From positions 62,001 to 126,000 of the forward strand of contig JACPZP010000006.1 in assembly GCA_016195405.1 (NCBI GenBank): a stretch of DNA of 64,000 bases, given 5' to 3'. Numbering within the stretch: the stretch's first letter is position 1; each line of letters begins with the position of its first letter. The notes beneath the pieces were generated by a model that was not told the DNA's origin, searched no databases, and was given only the letters and a program-made list of their open reading frames with translations. Origin of the DNA: Planctomycetota bacterium. GTDB taxonomy: Bacteria > Planctomycetota > Planctomycetia > Gemmatales > Gemmataceae. Below, one piece after another: positions 25,372 through 36,657 of the stretch. The translations under genes were made by a program, and so were the position numbers.

Positions 25372-26253
25372 ATGTCCACGAAACGACCCGGATTAACGCT
25401 GACTGAGTTAATCGTGGCCCTCATTGTCACGATCACATTGTTCTCGTTCGCTGTTTTGTGGCTGCGGCAGCCTCGCACCTATTACGACCGAACACATACC
25501 TTGAACAACCTTAAGCAAATGGCGCTTGCATGTCATAACGCTCAGGATATCTACCGCCGATTACCGCCAGCCTGGGGTCCCTGCGCTGACGCGCCGGCGG
25601 GCAGCGCCACGGTACATTACCATCTGCTCCCCTTTTTGGAGCAGGAGACGCTTTACAAGACATACAGTCCGAGCGCGACGGTGCCGCCTTTTGTCGCTTT
25701 GTACGATACCAAGGAACAAGGCGGCATCCAAAACTTCGCTGCAAACTTGCGCGTCTTTTCCAAGCTAGGACTGGACACCCCCTACAACGTGGACATAGCA
25801 TTCGGCGATCCCAGTGATGCGACAACCTGGGATACCGGCGACGGCGCGGCTCAACTTCCCAAGTCCTTCGAAGACGGCACCTCGAATACCATTCTGTTTG
25901 CGACTCGTTACTCGAATAACCTAGGCCGGCCCCTCTGGCCGGGCGCGCCGAATTGCTCGGCATATGACGGCAAGCCGTACTACGAAAACGGCGCATTCTT
26001 CGGCAGCGTGGCCGCGCGCAGCCCAGCGGATAACAGCACGGATGGCATTCCGACGTTCCAGTTAGCGCCACAGCCGACTTCCGTGGATTGCGGCTATAGC
26101 GCCTTTGCCCATAGCTACGATGTACGCTCTCTTCTCATCGCTCTAGGCGACGCAAGCGTGAGATCGATCGCGCCCGCGCTTTCACCGGAGACCTGGAACC
26201 GGGCGTTGCATCCGAAGGACGGCCGGGCGCTCGGCGAAGACTGGAATGACTAA
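25372..26253 (+). CDS. DUF1559 prepilin-like protein (tandem paralogue)
   Basis: 293 residues. Clear paralogue of the preceding gene, 12 bases downstream: prepilin signal KRPGLTLTELIVALIVTITL, TLNNLKQMALACHNAQDIYR, HYHLLPFLEQETLYKTY, DTPYNVDIAFGDPSD and the C-terminal SLLIALGDASVRSIAPALSP. The two align over the full length including YENGAFFGS / HDDGAFFGS, so they arose by tandem duplication and have since diverged. Likely co-transcribed with the first copy. Confidence 0.93.
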   Translation: MSTKRPGLTLTELIVALIVTITLFSFAVLWLRQPRTYYDRTHTLNNLKQMALACHNAQDIYRRLPPAWGPCADAPAGSATVHYHLLPFLEQETLYKTYSPSATVPPFVALYDTKEQGGIQNFAANLRVFSKLGLDTPYNVDIAFGDPSDATTWDTGDGAAQLPKSFEDGTSNTILFATRYSNNLGRPLWPGAPNCSAYDGKPYYENGAFFGSVAARSPADNSTDGIPTFQLAPQPTSVDCGYSAFAHSYDVRSLLIALGDASVRSIAPALSPETWNRALHPKDGRALGEDWND

Positions 26254-26274
26254 GTGAGTCGCCACAACGTGGCT

Positions 26275-26703
26275 TCACGCGGTCCAGTCTTCACAGTTAA
26301 GCCCAGGTACGAGAACGAAATCGGCAGTATTTCGCGTGAGCAGAATCAAATCATGCGCTAAAGCGATTGCGGCTATCCGTAAATCCATCGCGCCCAATCG
26401 GATACCTTGGGATCGGAGGCTGTCAAGCACTGACGCTACGGCCGCATTAAAGGGCAGAACAGGGGCGGCTATGAAGCCACGCAGAATCCCCAAGAATAAG
26501 CTGTATCCACGGATCAGACCCGCATTATTTCGAGCGCGCTGAATGTAGGTATGCGCGCCGATGGATTGCTCGTGAAAACTGATTACGCAGAAACCGAAAT
26601 CCGATGGAGTGTGCTGGGCGATTCGACCCTGAATAGCGGCATATTCGGGTCCGCTTCGCCTCTGAAGAAAGCTGATATGATCGGTGTCGAAGAGGTATTT
26701 CAA
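26275..26703 (-). CDS. vapC: PIN-domain toxin, VapC type
   Basis: 142 residues. PIN ribonuclease fold: MKYLFDTDHISFLQR gives the first catalytic Asp, FCVISFHEQSIGAH the conserved Glu, and GIRLGAMDLRIAAIALAHDLILLTRNTADF the third and fourth acidic positions (GAMDLRIAA, NTADF). VapC proteins cut specific tRNAs or rRNA when free of antitoxin. The start overlaps the stop of the upstream antitoxin gene by four bases, the normal arrangement. Confidence 0.9.
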   Translation of the reverse strand: MKYLFDTDHISFLQRRSGPEYAAIQGRIAQHTPSDFGFCVISFHEQSIGAHTYIQRARNNAGLIRGYSLFLGILRGFIAAPVLPFNAAVASVLDSLRSQGIRLGAMDLRIAAIALAHDLILLTRNTADFVLVPGLNCEDWTA

Positions 26704-26918
26704 GGCCTCGGCTCATTAGGTGGTTCGGGTCTATCCGCTTGCCGAAATTCCCGCCCGTATTGCAGTGCCTCCACGAAAGCCTCTTCGTCAGTTATTGAAC
26801 CCGTCACCGCCTCTATCCAGTTCTCCTTTTGGACGGCACCATTCAACATGCGCTGCAGGTCCGATACAGCATGTTCCACCTTCGCCAAACGCGCCTCAAC
26901 GGTAGTGTCGTTCGACAT
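26700..26918 (-). CDS. probable antitoxin of the VapC pair
   Basis: 72 residues, directly upstream of and overlapping vapC, with GAGGAGAG before the ATG. N-terminal part MSNDTTVEARLAKVEHAVSD is coiled-coil-like; the C-terminal half (EEAFVEALQYGREFRQADRP) is acidic/polar, suited to wrapping the toxin. It does not show an obvious AbrB or RHH DNA-binding motif, so self-regulation by the usual VapB mode is not evident. Assignment rests mainly on position and size. Confidence 0.75.
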   Translation of the reverse strand: MSNDTTVEARLAKVEHAVSDLQRMLNGAVQKENWIEAVTGSITDEEAFVEALQYGREFRQADRPEPPNEPRP

Positions 26919-27081
26919 GGCACTCTCCTCACCACATCTTACTGCGCCTTTGATGGATTCTTTACTCTCCTGGTGAAATTGTCAACCTCCTCTCGAAGGA
27001 GTCATTTTCCGCTCGCATCGCTCCTCCCGCCCGGCTATGCTACCTTCAAATCAACCATGCACCGCTCCGAGGGCTTCCTCC

Positions 27082-28437
27082 ATGTTCCGCCGCCTCGCTT
27101 TCTTGTTGCTTGGGCTGTTTCTCTTGACTTCGTCCTCCGTCCCCGCCGGCGATGACGACGGCTTCCGTCCCATGTTCAACGGCAAGGACCTGACGGGATG
27201 GGTCAACGTCAACTGCCATCCGAAGACGTTCTTCGTGAAGGACGGCATGGTCGTCACCACGGGCTTTCCAACTGGCTATCTTCGCACCGAGAAGCAGTAT
27301 GAGAACTTCATCGCCGAGTTCGATTGGCTGCACGTCAACAACAAGGAAGTCGGCAACTCCGGCTTCTTCGTCTGGTGCGACCCGGTGCCGGCGCAGGGGA
27401 CCGGCTATACGCGCGGCATCGAGGTGCAGGTGCTCGTCAACCTGCATTGGAAGAACAAGAAAGGCGAAAGCACGGCGACCAGCCAGGGCGATCTCTTCAG
27501 CATCTGGGGCGCCCGCTGCAAGCCGGATCGGCCTCATCCCGAAGGCTGGGAGCGCTGCCTGCCGAGCGAGAACCGTGCAAAAGGCGGCGGCGAGTGGAAC
27601 CACTATCGCGTCGAGGCCAACGACGGCGTCTTGAAGCTCCACGTCAACGGCAAGGAAGTGTCGGGCCTTAGCAAGTGCACGCCGCGCAAAGGTTACTTGG
27701 CTCTCGAATCCGAAGGGGCCGAGTGTTGGTTCAAGAACCTCAAGATCAAGGAATTGCCCAGCACCAATCCGAAGCCCGAGGAAATTTGCGACGTCGACCG
27801 TGGCTTCAAGAGCCTTTATTCCGGCCTCGATCTCTCCGGTTGGAAACAGGATCCGGGCCATGCCAAGCACTGGCAGCCGCGCGATTGGGTGCTGCACTAC
27901 GACGGCAAGAGCGATGCCAAGGAGAAGCACCTCTGGAGCGAGAAGGAATACGGCGATTTCGAGTTGATGTGCGACTGGCGGTTTCTCAAGGAACACGCCA
28001 AGAAAAAAATGCGGCCCATCATCCTGCCCAACGGCGATTACGATCTCGATGACAAGGGCCAGAAGAAGGAGGTCGAGGTGCTCGACGCGGGCGACAGCGG
28101 CGTCTACCTGCGCGGCTCCGACAAAAGTCAGGTCAACATGTGGTGCTGGCCCGTCGGCTCGGGCGAAGTCTACGGCTACCGCACCGACAAGAAGATGCCC
28201 GCTGAGGTCCGCGCCGCCGTCACTCCTAAGATGAAAGCGGACCGTCCGCTCGGCGAATGGAATCGCTTCTTCATCACCATGATAGGCGACCGGCTGACCG
28301 TGAAGCTCAACGGCAAGACCGTGATCGAGAACGCGCAACTGCCCGGCGTGGCGCCGCGCGGGCCGATTGCGCTGCAACATCACGGCGACACGGTGCAGTT
28401 CGCGAATATCTTCATACGGGAGTTGAAGGGGGAATGA
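27082..28437 (+). CDS. secreted protein with two DUF1080 (3-keto-disaccharide hydrolase-like) domains
   Basis: 451 residues. A signal peptide (MFRRLAFLLLGLFLLTSSSV, cleavage near PAG) directs export. Domain 1, about residues 25-225: FRPMFNGKDLTGWVNVN, YLRTEKQYENFIAEFDW, NSGFFVWCDP. Domain 2, about 235-450: FKSLYSGLDLSGWKQDP, SEKEYGDFELMCDWRF, DSGVYLRGSDKSQVN, GEWNRFFITMIGDRLTVKLN. Both are concanavalin-like jelly rolls of the DUF1080 family, expanded in planctomycetes and linked to sugar degradation. Catalysis is inferred, not shown. Alternative in-frame ATG at 27037 lies before the signal peptide and is unlikely. Confidence 0.9.
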   Translation: MFRRLAFLLLGLFLLTSSSVPAGDDDGFRPMFNGKDLTGWVNVNCHPKTFFVKDGMVVTTGFPTGYLRTEKQYENFIAEFDWLHVNNKEVGNSGFFVWCDPVPAQGTGYTRGIEVQVLVNLHWKNKKGESTATSQGDLFSIWGARCKPDRPHPEGWERCLPSENRAKGGGEWNHYRVEANDGVLKLHVNGKEVSGLSKCTPRKGYLALESEGAECWFKNLKIKELPSTNPKPEEICDVDRGFKSLYSGLDLSGWKQDPGHAKHWQPRDWVLHYDGKSDAKEKHLWSEKEYGDFELMCDWRFLKEHAKKKMRPIILPNGDYDLDDKGQKKEVEVLDAGDSGVYLRGSDKSQVNMWCWPVGSGEVYGYRTDKKMPAEVRAAVTPKMKADRPLGEWNRFFITMIGDRLTVKLNGKTVIENAQLPGVAPRGPIALQHHGDTVQFANIFIRELKGE

Positions 28438-28449
28438 ACTCTGTCCCCC

Positions 28450-28525
28450 AAGCCCGCAGATGAGCGCAGCGAATCTGCGGGATTTTCGCGGCACCCCGCA
28501 GGCTCGACGACTCGCCTGCGGGCTT
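28450..28525. repeat. palindromic element, AAGCCCGCAG family, copy 2
   Basis: 76 bp: AAGCCCGCAGATGAGCG at one end and CGACTCGCCTGCGGGCTT at the other; inner arms CTGCGGG / CCCCGCAG. Second copy of the 6112-6185 element; here the left arm is degenerate (ATGAGCGCAGCGAATCTG). Lies just before the acyl-CoA ligase start. Confidence 0.82.
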
Positions 28526-28540
28526 GATTGGTGGCGCCTT

Positions 28541-30226
28541 ATGTTGGCAGCCGATCACACCCCCTGGGTCGAAGGCAAGACGTTTGCCCAGGTGCTGGCA
28601 CGGGCGGCCACGGAACATCCCGATTCCGACGCGGTCATTTTTCCGCAGCTCAACTACCTACGAACGTACGCACCATTTCACCATGACGTCCGTCAAGCGG
28701 CGCGAGCCCTGCTGGCTCTCGACGTGCAGCCGGGCGAGCACGTCGGCATCTGGTCGACCAACTGGCCCGAGTGGGTCTTGCTGCAATTCGCGACGGCGTA
28801 TGTCGGCGCCACGCTGGTCAACATCAATCCGGCCTACCGCGCCAATGAGTTGGAATATGTCCTGGGCCAGGCCGACATCACGACGTTGTTCTTGACCGAC
28901 CAGTTCAAGGGCGCGTCCTATTTCGAGGTTCTGGCGAGCATCTGCCCGGAACGGACGATAGCTTCTCCGTGCTCCTTGGCGTCCCGGCGCTTTCCACGTT
29001 TGCGAGACGTCGTCAGCATCAAGGAAACCCACGGGCCGGGCATGTTGCCGTGGAGCGCCTTCATCACCAAGGCCTCCGCATCTAGCGATGAAGAGCTTGA
29101 CCGGCGCGCGGCTCTGGTTAAGCCCGAAGACGTGGTCAACATCCAATACACCTCCGGCACAACCGGCTTTCCTAAGGGCGCGATGCTCACGCACCGCAAC
29201 TTGCTCTATAACGCTTACCACGTCGGCCGGCGGATAGCCTTCACCCCGCAAGATCGGCTGTGCATCCCCGTGCCGCTCTACCATTGCTTCGGCTGCGTCA
29301 TGGGCTCGCTGATGTGCGTCGTCTACGGCGCCGCCATGGTGTTTCCAGCGGAATCGTTCGATCCGCACGCCACGCTTGATGCCATTCAAAAGGAGCGCTG
29401 CACCGGACTGTACGGCGTGCCGACGATGTTCCTGGCCGAGCTGCACCACCCGCGCTTCGGTGAATTTGACCTGAAGGGCTTGCGAACCGGAATCATGGCC
29501 GGGAGCCCCTGTCCGATCGAAGTAATGCGCGCGGTGGTTGAGCTGATGGGCGTGAGCGAGATTACCATCGCCTATGGTTTGACAGAAGCGTCGCCGGTCA
29601 TTACGCAGACACGAACCACCGACAGTTTGGAGCATCGCGTCGGAACGGTGGGGACCGTCTTGCCTGGGCTGGCGGTCCGACTCGTTAAGCCCGGAACGCT
29701 CGAGCCTTCGCCGCCGACAGAGCCAGGTGAACTGATGGTGCGGGGCCATGGCGTCATGAAGGGATACTACAAGAAACCCGAGGAGACCGCCGCCGTTCTT
29801 ACTCCAGACGGCTGGCTGCACACCGGCGATTTGGCGATGCAAACACCGGACGGCTATTACCGCATCACCGGCCGCATCAAGGACATGATCGTGCGCGGCG
29901 GCGAGAACATCTATCCGCGCGAGATCGAAGAGTTCCTGCACACGCATCCCGCCGTCGCCGACGTCCAGGTGGTCGGCCTGCCCGATCCGCGCTATGTCGA
30001 GGAGGTGTGCGCTTGGATTCGCCTGAAGAGCGACGAAACAGCCACCGATGCGGACATCAGGGCCTATTGCCGCGGACGCATTGCCCACTACAAGGTGCCG
30101 CGTTATGTGGTGTTCGTGGAGGAATATCCGACGACGGTGACCGGAAAGGTGCAGAAATTCAAGCTGCGCGAGATGGGCATCGCGCACTTCGGATTGCAAA
30201 AAGCGGCGGCGATGGAAACGGCGTGA
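28541..30226 (+). CDS. AMP-dependent acyl-CoA synthetase (fatty-acid-CoA ligase)
   Basis: 561 residues. The start at 28541 follows the palindromic element; an in-frame ATG at 28460 lies inside the element and is rejected. Motifs of the ANL superfamily in order: TSGTTGFPKGAMLTHRN (P-loop), YGLTEASPVITQTR, GWLHTGDLAMQTPDGYY, RIKDMIVRGGENIYPREIEE hinge, and the C-terminal catalytic Lys in TVTGKVQKFKLRE. It forms an acyl-adenylate and then the CoA thioester. The tight similarity pattern is to medium/long-chain fatty acid ligases (FadD/AcsF group). Residues 30-45 (PQLNYLRTYAPFHHDV) diverge from the family consensus. Confidence 0.9.
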   Translation: MLAADHTPWVEGKTFAQVLARAATEHPDSDAVIFPQLNYLRTYAPFHHDVRQAARALLALDVQPGEHVGIWSTNWPEWVLLQFATAYVGATLVNINPAYRANELEYVLGQADITTLFLTDQFKGASYFEVLASICPERTIASPCSLASRRFPRLRDVVSIKETHGPGMLPWSAFITKASASSDEELDRRAALVKPEDVVNIQYTSGTTGFPKGAMLTHRNLLYNAYHVGRRIAFTPQDRLCIPVPLYHCFGCVMGSLMCVVYGAAMVFPAESFDPHATLDAIQKERCTGLYGVPTMFLAELHHPRFGEFDLKGLRTGIMAGSPCPIEVMRAVVELMGVSEITIAYGLTEASPVITQTRTTDSLEHRVGTVGTVLPGLAVRLVKPGTLEPSPPTEPGELMVRGHGVMKGYYKKPEETAAVLTPDGWLHTGDLAMQTPDGYYRITGRIKDMIVRGGENIYPREIEEFLHTHPAVADVQVVGLPDPRYVEEVCAWIRLKSDETATDADIRAYCRGRIAHYKVPRYVVFVEEYPTTVTGKVQKFKLREMGIAHFGLQKAAAMETA

Positions 30227-30255
30227 GCCCACCCCAATCGGCTGCGTCTTGAGGT

Positions 30256-33735
<3,480 letters not shown>

Positions 33736-33761
33736 GCGTAACGCGTCCACTACATGGCCAA

Positions 33762-33802
33762 GCCGCTTGCGGCTTCGCAATCGGCGCGAAACCGCAAGCG
33801 GC
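33762..33802. repeat. GCCGCTTGCGG palindromic element upstream of carB
   Basis: GCCGCTTGCGG and CCGCAAGCGGC flanking CTTCGC and GCGAAA. Located 27 bases before the carB start. A half element with the same CCGCTTGCGGTTT core ends the glycosyltransferase gene at 11850. Confidence 0.75.
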
Positions 33803-33847
33803 CAACAGAGTGCATCCCAAGTAACTATTGTGGATTGATGATAGGAG

Positions 33848-34411
33848 TCAAGGGGCAGGCGGCTGATAGCTGGTGAGGAAGCCGTAGACGTCGGCGTGGT
33901 CGTCGATTATGCGATAGCCGAGGTTGCGCATCTCCTTCATGGCGTCGGCGTTCGACCAATGATGAAAATCAATGCGAAACACCGCGCAGTAGGCGCCGGT
34001 GCGGTGCAGTCCGGCGAAGCAGTGCACGAGGACGGGATAATTGCTCGGATCGCCCATGATTTCACGGAAGACGGCGAGGCCCTCCTCCACGGGCGCCGGG
34101 CCTTCCACGGCCCACCATTTCAAGGGCGGAATGCGCGTGAATTGAACGCGCCGCCAACGCAGATAATCCTCTTCGCGCCGATCGGTGGCTTTATCGCCGT
34201 CGCGCAACGAGACGACGGTCTTGATGCCGTACTCACGGACTAGCTTCTCCAATTCGAATGTCGTTAGCTGGCCGCTCCGATAAAGCACGCCCTCTTCCAC
34301 GACGTGGAAGTTGCGAAACGACCGGCTGCGATAGCCATAGTACCAAAGCGGACCGCCGATCATTACGGCGAGGACCAAGAACGCAAACGGCAAGCGCAGG
34401 TATTTCAGCAT
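33848..34411 (-). CDS. membrane-anchored tyrosine/dual-specificity phosphatase-like protein
   Basis: 187 residues. An N-terminal hydrophobic helix ([20 protein letters not shown]) anchors it, with the domain outside or inside depending on topology. The phosphatase loop [13 protein letters not shown] matches HCxxGxxRT, with the Cys nucleophile and the Arg kept. [20 protein letters not shown] and [20 protein letters not shown] are the usual N-terminal motifs of the DSPc/atypical PTP (Siw14-like) group. Could remove phosphate from tyrosine-kinase targets or phosphoinositide/polyphosphate-like substrates. Downstream of carB, same strand. Confidence 0.85.
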   Translation of the reverse strand: MLKYLRLPFAFLVLAVMIGGPLWYYGYRSRSFRNFHVVEEGVLYRSGQLTTFELEKLVREYGIKTVVSLRDGDKATDRREEDYLRWRRVQFTRIPPLKWWAVEGPAPVEEGLAVFREIMGDPSNYPVLVHCFAGLHRTGAYCAVFRIDFHHWSNADAMKEMRNLGYRIIDDHADVYGFLTSYQPPAP

Positions 34412-34495
34412 GACGGCATCCTGCCAGAATCTCCGGGATGGAGAACGATAACGATTTCTGAAGAGAAAGTGAAGACCAGATTCATTCGACGCGAT

Positions 34496-36109
34496 TCATT
34501 CGACGCGGTAGAGAATGTAGAAAGGATCGGCAAAAATTGCCTTCAATTGGGGATTGTCAATAGGCTGACTCGCCGGCGCGACCACGTGAGTGATGCCATT
34601 CTCCTTGAGTATTGCTGGATTGAGCAGCATTGCCACATTGGGCTTTTTGTACCAATCGCGACTTACGTTGAAGCGCCGGTGCCATTCGAGCACTTCGACA
34701 TCCTTATAGGGGATCGCCTTGAAATCGACGAAAAGCGGCGCTCCGGTGAAGACGCGAAACCGTTGCAAGTCCACGGCGATAAAAGACGTGTCTTCACGGA
34801 AGCGGGGCGGCGGCAGGAAGCTCGTCGATGATGATCCTCGCGCCCCGCGCTTCGGCTCTTGAACAGGAATCAAGTACACGTCCCCTGGCTGTGCGCGATC
34901 GCGAATGGCGCGATAAAGCGGCAGCTCTTCGTCGCTCATGCGATACGCCAGACCAAACCACTCGATGCCGAGGCCGCCGGCAACCAGAATCAGTGACAGC
35001 ACGATGCAGGTCAGGACAAATTGCGGCCAAGCGGCGGATGCCGACTTGTTGAGCACATTCGCAACGACTTGAATGAGTCGCGTCAAGACAATGGTGGTGG
35101 CCACAGGGACCATCACCGCCGAAATCCGCCATGGGAAAAGCAGCGCGAGAAAATCATCTTCGGTGGACACCTGAACGATCGTCAAGAGAAGTGCAAAGGC
35201 GAACGCGACGGCAAGAGCCGCTCCGAGACGTGTGCCACGCACCAAATAAATGCCCAAGACAATCCATGCCACTTGCAGTGCCGCGATCCAATCGAACCAG
35301 CGTTCGATCAATGTGTGGTGTGGAATCCGGACTTGGGCGAGGATGCTCTGAGCGGAGCCGAATAGCTTTGGGGATGTGGGTGCGAAAGTCATGGCATTGT
35401 AGATCAAGGTCGGCGTGACAAGAGCCAGCGCCAAGGCCCCCGCAAGAGCCGCGCTTCGGAGTCCGCGTTCCCGATAGAGGACCGCCATGTAGCCAATGGT
35501 GAGTGAAGCCGCGCCCAAGAGATACGTGCCGTGCAAAGTCGCAGCTAAGGAAGCGGCGCCAATCGCCAGCCAAGTCCGATTGCCTGCAAAGAGCGCGAGC
35601 GAAACCACCAAGAATATGCCCGCGACAGACGGCTGCAAACCGAAGCCGAGAATGTACTGATTCGCAATGCCGGCCTGAAAAAACCACGGATAATCCTTGC
35701 CGAAAAGCTGGGCCGATGCGAAACGGACCACGCCGGAATGCATCAAAAGGAGAAGGGTAATGAAATAGAGTCCCGCCAAGCTGTGCGGCCGGCTCCCGGT
35801 GAGCGAGGTGAAAATCGCCAACATGGCCAAAGCGTAGATCGCCAAGCACAGCAGAAAGTACGCGTGAAACCAGGAATCGCTCAGGAAGCGGTGCGTGAAG
35901 GCCACGAGCGCGCTGAATATCGGCGTCGGATCGGCCGTGTTCGCCAGCCAGTCATCCTGGAGAAAGCCGAAGCCGGCCTTGGCCAGGCCGTGAACGAAAT
36001 ACTGATTCTGGTTGGAGTAGTAAAGCGGCGCCTGCGTATAGGCGACCGCGAAGATCGCTGCGTAGAGGAGGAGGATCAGCGAGGCGCGTGTTCGTGGCAT
36101 TTGGTGCAT
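34496..36109 (-). CDS. polytopic membrane protein, GT-C-like
   Basis: 537 residues with about eleven hydrophobic helices over the first 420 and a soluble C-terminal part of about 110 residues. The first loop has an acidic pair in FGFLQDDWLANTADPTPIFS. This and the overall layout recall GT-C glycosyltransferases that use lipid-linked sugars, but the resemblance is general and no family was recognised. The C-terminal part (LPLYRAIRDRAQPGDVYLIP, VDLQRFRVFTGAPLFVDFKA) is typical of such proteins. Its stop codon lies in a tandem 14-base duplication (34481-34508). Confidence 0.7.
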   Translation of the reverse strand: MHQMPRTRASLILLLYAAIFAVAYTQAPLYYSNQNQYFVHGLAKAGFGFLQDDWLANTADPTPIFSALVAFTHRFLSDSWFHAYFLLCLAIYALAMLAIFTSLTGSRPHSLAGLYFITLLLLMHSGVVRFASAQLFGKDYPWFFQAGIANQYILGFGLQPSVAGIFLVVSLALFAGNRTWLAIGAASLAATLHGTYLLGAASLTIGYMAVLYRERGLRSAALAGALALALVTPTLIYNAMTFAPTSPKLFGSAQSILAQVRIPHHTLIERWFDWIAALQVAWIVLGIYLVRGTRLGAALAVAFAFALLLTIVQVSTEDDFLALLFPWRISAVMVPVATTIVLTRLIQVVANVLNKSASAAWPQFVLTCIVLSLILVAGGLGIEWFGLAYRMSDEELPLYRAIRDRAQPGDVYLIPVQEPKRGARGSSSTSFLPPPRFREDTSFIAVDLQRFRVFTGAPLFVDFKAIPYKDVEVLEWHRRFNVSRDWYKKPNVAMLLNPAILKENGITHVVAPASQPIDNPQLKAIFADPFYILYRVE

Positions 36110-36150
36110 AATATATAGGAAGGCTTCGCCGCCTGAATGAAAGGATCGTC

Positions 36151-36657
36151 ATGAAATTTGGAATTGCCGTCGCCGTGTTGGTCGCGCTGGCGACGGGTCT
36201 ATTGATATTGTTCAAAGTAGGGCCCGAGATCGAAGAAAGGAAAGGTGTGCCCGTGGAATCGCGCATCGAAGTCGCCGACGCTGAGTGGAAGAAGAAACTG
36301 ACTCCCGAGCAGTACCGTGTCACCCGGAAAAAGGGCACAGAGCGGGCGTTTACGGGAGAATATTGGAATACCAAGACCGACGGCGTGTTTAACTGCGTCT
36401 GTTGCGGTCAACCGCTCTTCGACGCCAAGACCAAGTTTGAATCCGGCACGGGCTGGCCGAGCTTTTGGCAGCCTATCGACGACAACAATGTATCCCTGAT
36501 ACAGGACAACAGCCTGTTCACGCGCCGCACCGAAGTAATCTGCAGCCGCTGCGACGCTCACCTTGGCCACGTGTTTCCCGACGGTCCGGCGCCGACCCAC
36601 AAGCGTTACTGCATCAATTCCGTTTCGCTCAAACTGGAAGAACGGCCCGGGAAGTGA
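36151..36657 (+). CDS. msrB: peptide-methionine (R)-S-oxide reductase, membrane-anchored
   Basis: 168 residues. MsrB reduces the R form of methionine sulfoxide in proteins. Here it begins with a hydrophobic helix ([20 protein letters not shown]), so it is likely exported and membrane-tethered, guarding envelope proteins. The domain has both zinc CxxC motifs ([16 protein letters not shown] and [13 protein letters not shown]), [13 protein letters not shown] and the catalytic Cys in [10 protein letters not shown]. The position equivalent to the resolving Cys must be supplied elsewhere or by thioredoxin; I did not identify it. Overlaps the hrpB start by four bases. Confidence 0.93.
   Translation: MKFGIAVAVLVALATGLLILFKVGPEIEERKGVPVESRIEVADAEWKKKLTPEQYRVTRKKGTERAFTGEYWNTKTDGVFNCVCCGQPLFDAKTKFESGTGWPSFWQPIDDNNVSLIQDNSLFTRRTEVICSRCDAHLGHVFPDGPAPTHKRYCINSVSLKLEERPGK

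Noticed and set aside
36465-36653. Upstream extension of the hrpB frame
   Set aside because: It overlaps msrB in a different frame; the GTG coupled to the msrB stop gives the normal HrpB length.
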